Source of the DNA: Candidatus Woesearchaeota archaeon
GTDB lineage: Archaea; Nanobdellota; Nanobdellia; Woesearchaeales; DSVV01
Length of the DNA stretch: 64,000 nucleotides
NCBI GenBank assembly: GCA_016214075.1
Contig: JACRPI010000043.1
Location: 1 to 64,000 of the forward strand
Direction: 5' to 3'
Positions within the stretch are counted from its first letter, which is position 1. Each line of letters opens with the position of its first letter. Under the pieces are notes generated by a model that was not told where the DNA came from, ran no database searches, and worked only from the letters and a program-made list of their open reading frames with translations. The position numbers and the translations under genes were made by a program. This document shows positions 59,033 to 64,000 of this stretch, piece after piece.

Positions 59033-60433
59033 CTAAGTAGAAACAATATTGCACCGCTCAGAAACAGTTCTTCCGTCACTGACTGTTCCATAAATAGAGA
59101 GTTTTTTAGGGACGGTAGATCCAGAAAATGGACAAGACGACGTTGGACTACTTGAATCACCACACTTTGTGACAGTAGAAGAGCCATGCACTTGATATTC
59201 GACCAACTCATCCGCTGCTGCAGAAACCTTGATTTCAGTTTCTCCCTCACTGCAGTAATACATTTTTCCACTGATATACAAACAAACGCAGCCTCCCCAT
59301 TTGTTCATGTTCGCTTCACTGCAATAGCAACCTGAACTTCCAGAACTCGAAGAACTTCCTGAAGAAGAACCTGAACCAGAATCTGTTGAAGAACGGGAAA
59401 CACCCTGCTCATATGCTTCTCGATCAGCAGTACTGCTGCTTTCATAAATGCCCATATCCTGGTCAATCACAGAAAGATACGAATAGTCGAGAGTAATTTT
59501 AAGCGGCGTTGTGTACGTGCGTTGTTCGCGAAGCGTGAACGTGCAGATAATAACACCTTGCCCAGCGTCGTTAAGCGCGATATAACCATTACTTGGAATA
59601 CAGCTTGGAACATCCAACCCATTAATTTCCAGACTAACGCCGACATGATCTAAATCAGCTTCAGTTAAACCAAAAGGACAAGCGTCAAACGCGTCAACGT
59701 CATACGCGTTGACCACAGTGCCATCGCCAACATGCTGCACAAAGACAGTAAAGCGAACTTTATCCTGTTCATAATCTTGGCGAACTTCAGTGACTGCGAC
59801 AGGTCCACCTTGAGAAGAAAGTCCAATAGTATCCTGATCGCAAATATACGTGTCCTCAGGACTATAAAGTAAACAAACTGTTGGAGTTGCAATAGATTGG
59901 TAGCTGTAACAAAGGCTTGCTTGCAATGTTGTTTCATACGATTCTCCAAGAGTGAGAGAAACAGGCGCTTCTTCTGCGACAGAAACAAAATATTGGTATC
60001 CTCCTGGGGCATAGATATTTTTACCGTAAAATTCTGCAGGAAGCTCAATTGGTTCTGTATCTAGTTTGACAATGGTAGGATCATATCCACTAAGAACCAC
60101 TTTTCCTTGCGGTTCATCGTATGCGCCTTTATTTTCTAAAACAAGTTGAAGATTCAAATATTGTTGATCATAAAAAACATAATCATCGTCGAGGAAAGAG
60201 AGAACAACTCCTTCTGTTCCAGTTCTGTATGCGTCTGCTTCTTGACTGCTGTAGAATGTTCCGCAAGAAGAGAGAAGAAGAGAAAAACAAAGTAATAAGA
60301 CAAAAAATAACAACATGGCCAGACGAAGCGAACGAGGTTGCCCTACGAAGTGGGGTGTTCTCGTTCGCGGAGTAGGGCGTGCGTCAGCACGACCGTCTGT
60401 GCCATCGTTGTTGTTATTTTTTGCTTTTATCAT
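59033..60433 (-). CDS. Surface lipoprotein, envelope-cluster paralogue 3, with a repeat-derived N-terminus
   Basis: 466 aa from the ATG at 60433 (GAGG 9 nt upstream). Residues 4-45 are encoded by a hairpin repeat element, which supplies a basic n-region and part of the hydrophobic core; the lipobox is LLSS-C (Cys57). Then come the shared parts: GVVLSFLDDDY with LVLENKG; GGPVAVTEV with VQHVGDG; and VICTFTLREQ with KITLDYSYL. After a Ser/Gly linker (about 350-370) is an extra Cys-rich domain (CYCSEANMNKWGGCVC) unique to this member. An alternative start within the repeat is the ATG at 60316, without a visible ribosome-binding site. Confidence 0.82.
   Translation of the reverse strand: MIKAKNNNNDGTDGRADARPTPRTRTPHFVGQPRSLRLAMLLFFVLLLCFSLLLSSCGTFYSSQEADAYRTGTEGVVLSFLDDDYVFYDQQYLNLQLVLENKGAYDEPQGKVVLSGYDPTIVKLDTEPIELPAEFYGKNIYAPGGYQYFVSVAEEAPVSLTLGESYETTLQASLCYSYQSIATPTVCLLYSPEDTYICDQDTIGLSSQGGPVAVTEVRQDYEQDKVRFTVFVQHVGDGTVVNAYDVDAFDACPFGLTEADLDHVGVSLEINGLDVPSCIPSNGYIALNDAGQGVIICTFTLREQRTYTTPLKITLDYSYLSVIDQDMGIYESSSTADREAYEQGVSRSSTDSGSGSSSGSSSSSGSSGCYCSEANMNKWGGCVCLYISGKMYYCSEGETEIKVSAAADELVEYQVHGSSTVTKCGDSSSPTSSCPFSGSTVPKKLSIYGTVSDGRTVSERCNIVST
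60300..60424. repeat. ATGGCCAGACGAAGC hairpin element, copy B, inside a gene
   Basis: 125 bp with the same conserved blocks as copy A and different variable stems (GAACGAG/CTCGTTC, CCCTAC/GTAGGG, GTGC/GCAC). Begins 9 bp after the A of the lipoprotein start codon and stays in frame with it. Confidence 0.82.
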
Positions 60434-60463
60434 AACATTTCCTCAAATAATAAATAATGCAAA

Positions 60464-61720
60464 CTAATACGTCACAATCTTCTCAATCGTCACAGGTACT
60501 GATTGCGATAAGGTGTAGCCATAATCAAATTGTATCGAAAGCTGCGTCATGTATGGCGCTTGCTCAATGGAAAACATATCCAAATCTTCAACAGCATCTT
60601 CATTGACAATACAAGTAATTTTATCATCATCGCCTTTTAAGGTGAGAGGATTTGGTGTGCAAGTAATTAAATCCCCATCATCGCCAGGGTTCAATTCTCG
60701 TCCTGTTGCAGGATCATACCCATTAAAGTCATACATCAAGTCTTCGCTGGAAAGCATGAAAGACTTCAAAAATACCATATTATAATCCTTCGATGCGAGT
60801 CCTGTTGCTGTGCATGCATGTTCTATCTTCTCTTTGTTAATGACTTTTCCGTTGCCGCTGTTCTGCACATGAATGATAAACATAGGGCGGATATATCCTG
60901 TTCCAGTAGGAATCATTTTGCTTTCAATCGATGTAATCGCAAGTGGTGCGCCCTGCCCGCTTAAACTCACATCAGTTGCTTCACATGCGCCAGGAAAAAT
61001 ATTCATTTTGTTGACATCCGTATCAATGCAAATATCTTGGTTCCATGTTGTTGTATATTCGTAACATGCAGTTGCGACAATTTCAATGTCATGAGTCTCA
61101 CTTAATGGACCAACAGTTTTTGCTTTTGCAGGATAAGAGAGCGTCGTCGTGCCGCCTTCATAATTAAAGATAGACTTACCTTCAAGAGAAAACCATTTTG
61201 TTTTGTACGGATTCGCGACAGCAGTGGTATCGCGCAAGCGTTCAATGTTCGTGCGTGCGTCTTGAATTTTTTGTTTAAGATCAACAGCAGTTTCAGCGTC
61301 CGCAGTTTTAAGCGCGAGCGTATACTCGTCAATTGCTGCGTTGTAATCTTCAATGTCATCTCGAACAGATAAACTGAGTTCATCTACAGCGTCAAAAGTA
61401 GAGCATTCGTTATCATCATCAACAAGACACATATAATCATCTTCGATAGAGAGCGTAATGAAACCAGTAAGCGTATGCGCGCCAGTGTTTTCTAGTTCAA
61501 GAGCAACAGTGAAAGGGGTGTCTTCATAAACAGTTTGTGAAGGATTTTCATCAAGGAAAGAAAAATCTAAGCCACTAGTTCCTTCCCAAAATGCTTCGTT
61601 GGAAGTATAAACTTTGGAAGTAGTCGTGCCGCAACTAGAAAGAAGAAGCAACGCAGAAAGAACAACAAGAATGCAAAGTGAAGAAAACTGTTTTGAAGAA
61701 AAGTGTTTCGCAGGAATCAT
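60464..61720 (-). CDS. Surface lipoprotein, envelope-cluster paralogue 2
   Basis: 418 aa. Lipobox LLSS-C (Cys30). Shared parts: GLDFSFLDENP with VYEDTPFTVALELENTG; GAPLAITSIESK with IHVQNSGNGKVIN; and ITCIVNEDAVED with MTQLSIQFDYGYTLSQ. An inserted acidic coiled-coil-like stretch at about 120-170 (DDIEDYNAAIDEYTLALK) is not in the other members. Start codon overlaps the stop of the upstream lysozyme-like gene (ATGA), so the two are translationally coupled. Confidence 0.85.
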   Translation of the reverse strand: MIPAKHFSSKQFSSLCILVVLSALLLLSSCGTTTSKVYTSNEAFWEGTSGLDFSFLDENPSQTVYEDTPFTVALELENTGAHTLTGFITLSIEDDYMCLVDDDNECSTFDAVDELSLSVRDDIEDYNAAIDEYTLALKTADAETAVDLKQKIQDARTNIERLRDTTAVANPYKTKWFSLEGKSIFNYEGGTTTLSYPAKAKTVGPLSETHDIEIVATACYEYTTTWNQDICIDTDVNKMNIFPGACEATDVSLSGQGAPLAITSIESKMIPTGTGYIRPMFIIHVQNSGNGKVINKEKIEHACTATGLASKDYNMVFLKSFMLSSEDLMYDFNGYDPATGRELNPGDDGDLITCTPNPLTLKGDDDKITCIVNEDAVEDLDMFSIEQAPYMTQLSIQFDYGYTLSQSVPVTIEKIVTY

Positions 61721-64000
61721 GATGTTGCTGCCTCCACTTGTTTTTCATTATTCCATTCTATTTGAATATTTGCATGCCCTTCACCAAGAGTAGATTCTTG
61801 TGTTTTCACATTACGAACAGTAAGACCAGGTATATCATCAGATGCGCAAGAACCAAACGCAATGTCTTCATACCATGAGATAGAACAAACCTCATCAAGA
61901 TCTGTAAGATCTTCTGGATTTGTCGCAACACTAAAGACAATATTGGAACCATCATATTCTACATAGAAGACATCAGGAACAAGCGCAGTAGGTTTATCTT
62001 CCAAAAGATAATCTGTGTTGAGAACAAAGTCCTCAAAGTATCTGTATTTGAAAAGAGAATTATCGCTGTCATAATATGCCTGAACAAAAGGGTATCCTTC
62101 AAACAACAACCATTGCGCATAGACAGGTGGTTTGACTGAATCGATCAGCTCCGTCATACCAGAAGCAGGGGTCGCATAGAAATAGACAGGCAATGCGCGA
62201 TCACCGCTACCCATAGAAAGCCAGAGTGTCCAGCTTCCAAAAGTGCCGAGCGTTGCATTGCTCGGAGTAAATCGTAAATAGTCTGGTTCATAAGTCACAG
62301 AGTCTTCTCTAAAGAAATCATCGGCATTACTTGTGGACTTCATCACGCTGTCAGTAAGTACAAGAGATTCGCAAAGATCAACATAATCCTGCACGCGTGT
62401 TGCGTAAAGCACAGCGTCTTCATTTGAAGAAGTGTCATCTGCTTGCGGAAGACGATAAATACCATAATAATATGCGCTATATGCATCGTCAGTATACCCA
62501 ACAGTTTCTGCGATATTCTTGAGATATGCCGCGCCAACATTGATATTCGTTTCAGCGTCATACAGATCATAAGTTTCATCAAGAGACGCCTGTGAGCTAA
62601 GTTGTTCTGCAAGCTGTTCAGTCACGCCCATTAATCCTGTTCGTTTATCAAGATAGTAATTATGGTCTCCTGAAGAAGTCTGCGCGATAATACCTGCAAG
62701 AGAACAGACAGGAGTGCCATACGTTGTTTGTGCGGCAAAGAGTTCATCGCCATAATTGTAAAATAAATATTGCAGCAATTCATCTTTTTCAGCGCTGGAA
62801 AAGGTAGGGGTGCTTCCTGTGGATTGACGAGCATCGCCAGAAGCACCAGATGGAGCGCTTTCTTCACGTTCAACAACAGTCACGCTCGTGTCATCGCTCA
62901 ACTGATAATCATATCGAGTTTTAACGTAGAAATAATGCGTCGAGATAGGCGTTGCGCCAAGTAAGCCAGAAACATCATCAATATTCAATCGACAGCTAAT
63001 CGTGATATAATCCTTGATGTCTTTGTATTCTGGTTTATCAACATCAAGAGTATATGCGTTATAACCTTCAAGTTGTGCAGTGCAAATTTCTTCAAGACAG
63101 CTCTCATCCCCGCCGCATTCCTGGCCGACTTTGCTGTTATATCCTTCTTCGCTTGCGATGCAATCATCAACAGTATACGTTGTCCAGTCATCATCTGTGC
63201 ATTGCGCAATGTCCAAACTTGTTTCTTCAGGAATAATCAAAACAACTTCATCGAGCGCAGCAATGACACCGCCCCATCCTTGCGAACCATCGAGCGTGAG
63301 CGCAAGGCGCGGCTTGACTGCGTAGGATTCGCTGATGCCAAGTAATGGTTCTTCAGGTCCCATTCCTATTGCGACAGGACCATTGGTGTAATGCGCGACA
63401 GGAGCCTGGTCTTGGATTTGGTATTCGTCGAGAAGATCGATACCTTGCCGTGTCGCTGCAGTAAGCGCGTCACGATCAGTGAAATAGCGTTTCAAATACC
63501 CAATAGTCTGGAAATTGAATTCCGCGGTATAAGTAATTTTATTTGTTCCTTCAGGAAGTTTTTCAAAGCTGCAATCCAATTCTTCTTGTTGCAAATTATA
63601 AATTTCAAACGAATCATCAGGGTAGACACTTCCGTTCATTCTGTTTTTCTCGCTTCCTGCGTAGCATGCGACACCAACAGTCACTGCGTCATCAAGCGTG
63701 CGCGCGAGGAGTGTTGCGTAGACAGTGACTGGTTCATTTTCTTCATATTCTGTTTTTGAAGCAGTAAGATCTTCTAAATAAACGCCGAGTTTTTCATTTT
63801 CGTTTTCTTCAACAACGCCGTAATAATATTCGCCTGTTGCTTGTTTCATGCGCATGCTAAAAATATCGCGCATGTTTCCAAAGCCACCAACAACGCCGTT
63901 CCAAAGCATACCCCAACCTTCCCATGCTTTGTCCCACATAAGCCCCGCTGCATACATTCGATCAGCGCCTGCAGTATCGAGTTCAATGTCGCTAAGTTCA
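61717..64000 (-). CDS. Large surface protein with lysozyme-like (SLT) domain, N-terminus outside the window
   Basis: At least 760 aa; the frame stays open to the window edge, upstream of the first in-window Met at 63957. Residues numbered from that Met: 50-370 follow the cluster plan (GVYLEDLTAS with YEENEPVTVYATL; NGPVAIGMGPEE; ITISCRLNIDD with VKTRYDYQL). Residues about 400-510 resemble a transglycosylase SLT domain: AGIIAQTSSGDHN, TGLMGVTEQLAEQL, ETNINVGAAYLKNI, AYYYG. The position of the catalytic Glu reads Thr in QTSSGD, so murein cleavage is unlikely, and archaea lack murein. A further beta-rich region follows. Four-nt overlap with the next gene. Confidence 0.75.
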   Translation of the reverse strand, partial: ELSDIELDTAGADRMYAAGLMWDKAWEGWGMLWNGVVGGFGNMRDIFSMRMKQATGEYYYGVVEENENEKLGVYLEDLTASKTEYEENEPVTVYATLLARTLDDAVTVGVACYAGSEKNRMNGSVYPDDSFEIYNLQQEELDCSFEKLPEGTNKITYTAEFNFQTIGYLKRYFTDRDALTAATRQGIDLLDEYQIQDQAPVAHYTNGPVAIGMGPEEPLLGISESYAVKPRLALTLDGSQGWGGVIAALDEVVLIIPEETSLDIAQCTDDDWTTYTVDDCIASEEGYNSKVGQECGGDESCLEEICTAQLEGYNAYTLDVDKPEYKDIKDYITISCRLNIDDVSGLLGATPISTHYFYVKTRYDYQLSDDTSVTVVEREESAPSGASGDARQSTGSTPTFSSAEKDELLQYLFYNYGDELFAAQTTYGTPVCSLAGIIAQTSSGDHNYYLDKRTGLMGVTEQLAEQLSSQASLDETYDLYDAETNINVGAAYLKNIAETVGYTDDAYSAYYYGIYRLPQADDTSSNEDAVLYATRVQDYVDLCESLVLTDSVMKSTSNADDFFREDSVTYEPDYLRFTPSNATLGTFGSWTLWLSMGSGDRALPVYFYATPASGMTELIDSVKPPVYAQWLLFEGYPFVQAYYDSDNSLFKYRYFEDFVLNTDYLLEDKPTALVPDVFYVEYDGSNIVFSVATNPEDLTDLDEVCSISWYEDIAFGSCASDDIPGLTVRNVKTQESTLGEGHANIQIEWNNEKQVEAATS

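Noticed and set aside
57158-64000. Type IV pilus or conjugation operon
   Set aside because: No prepilin, secretion ATPase or TadC-type membrane protein is present; only lipoproteins, the SLT-like protein and UPF0114.

Overview
The window is archaeal. It carries a complete archaeal ribosomal-protein operon (uL3 to SecY) with the archaea-specific members eL32, eL19, eS4, eL34 and eL14, plus aIF1, the RNase P protein Rpp29, a DUF106 (Oxa1-superfamily) membrane protein, an RFC small subunit, TrmB regulators, RtcB and archease, and tRNA genes with bulge-helix-bulge introns. Most genes outside the ribosomal operon have a TATA box 25-27 bp upstream of the ATG, which predicts leaderless mRNAs; genes inside the operon use GGTGA/GTGA-type ribosome binding sites. 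Moderate-to-low GC, Lys/Glu-rich tails on many ribosomal proteins, many small lipoproteins and missing adk and cmk in the SecY-eL14 interval fit a DPANN archaeon, most likely of the Woesearchaeota type. The lineage is an inference from gene content.

Layout: 1-4.9 kb, minus strand, a giant Ig-repeat lipoprotein and two paralogous small lipoproteins. 5-8.4 kb, archease, a UPRTase-like protein and RtcB. 8.5-13.7 kb, small enzymes (methyltransferase, phosphoesterase, APH-type kinase, HAD phosphatase) and a Fic gene inside a hairpin-ended cassette. 13.7-18.7 kb, tRNA-Cys, tRNA-Arg with an intron, an orphan receiver domain, a divergent DNA ligase, long hairpin repeats and a candidate structured RNA. 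18.7-34.5 kb, the ribosomal/SecY operon. 34.6-39 kb, a stand-alone phosphohistidine domain and PheST. 39-47.6 kb, TrmB, an E1-like enzyme, an interrupted asparaginase, a DUF47 protein, a TIM-barrel/COG0523 pair and an Rpe-RpiB fusion. 47.6-57.7 kb, a tRNA-Gly with two introns, a PIG-L/GT4 pair, a second TrmB, SMC, a PRC-barrel protein, RfcS and UPF0114. 57.7-64 kb, minus strand, three lipoproteins and a large surface protein that share one ectodomain plan.

The most notable items are: (a) the 57.7-64 kb envelope cluster, where four proteins share a three-part beta-rich ectodomain and one carries a lysozyme-like domain without its catalytic Glu; (b) hairpin repeat elements that sit at gene ends or inside genes, including a 125-bp element inside a lipoprotein signal peptide, a Fic cassette flanked by a duplicated gene 3' end, and a short hairpin segment flanked by a duplicated tRNA 3' end; (c) a tRNA-Gly gene with a non-canonical intron at 23/24 as well as the usual 37/38 intron, in the same window as RtcB and archease; (d) a compactly folded RNA candidate with its own promoter just upstream of uL3; and (e) an asparaginase gene broken by a single in-frame TAG.
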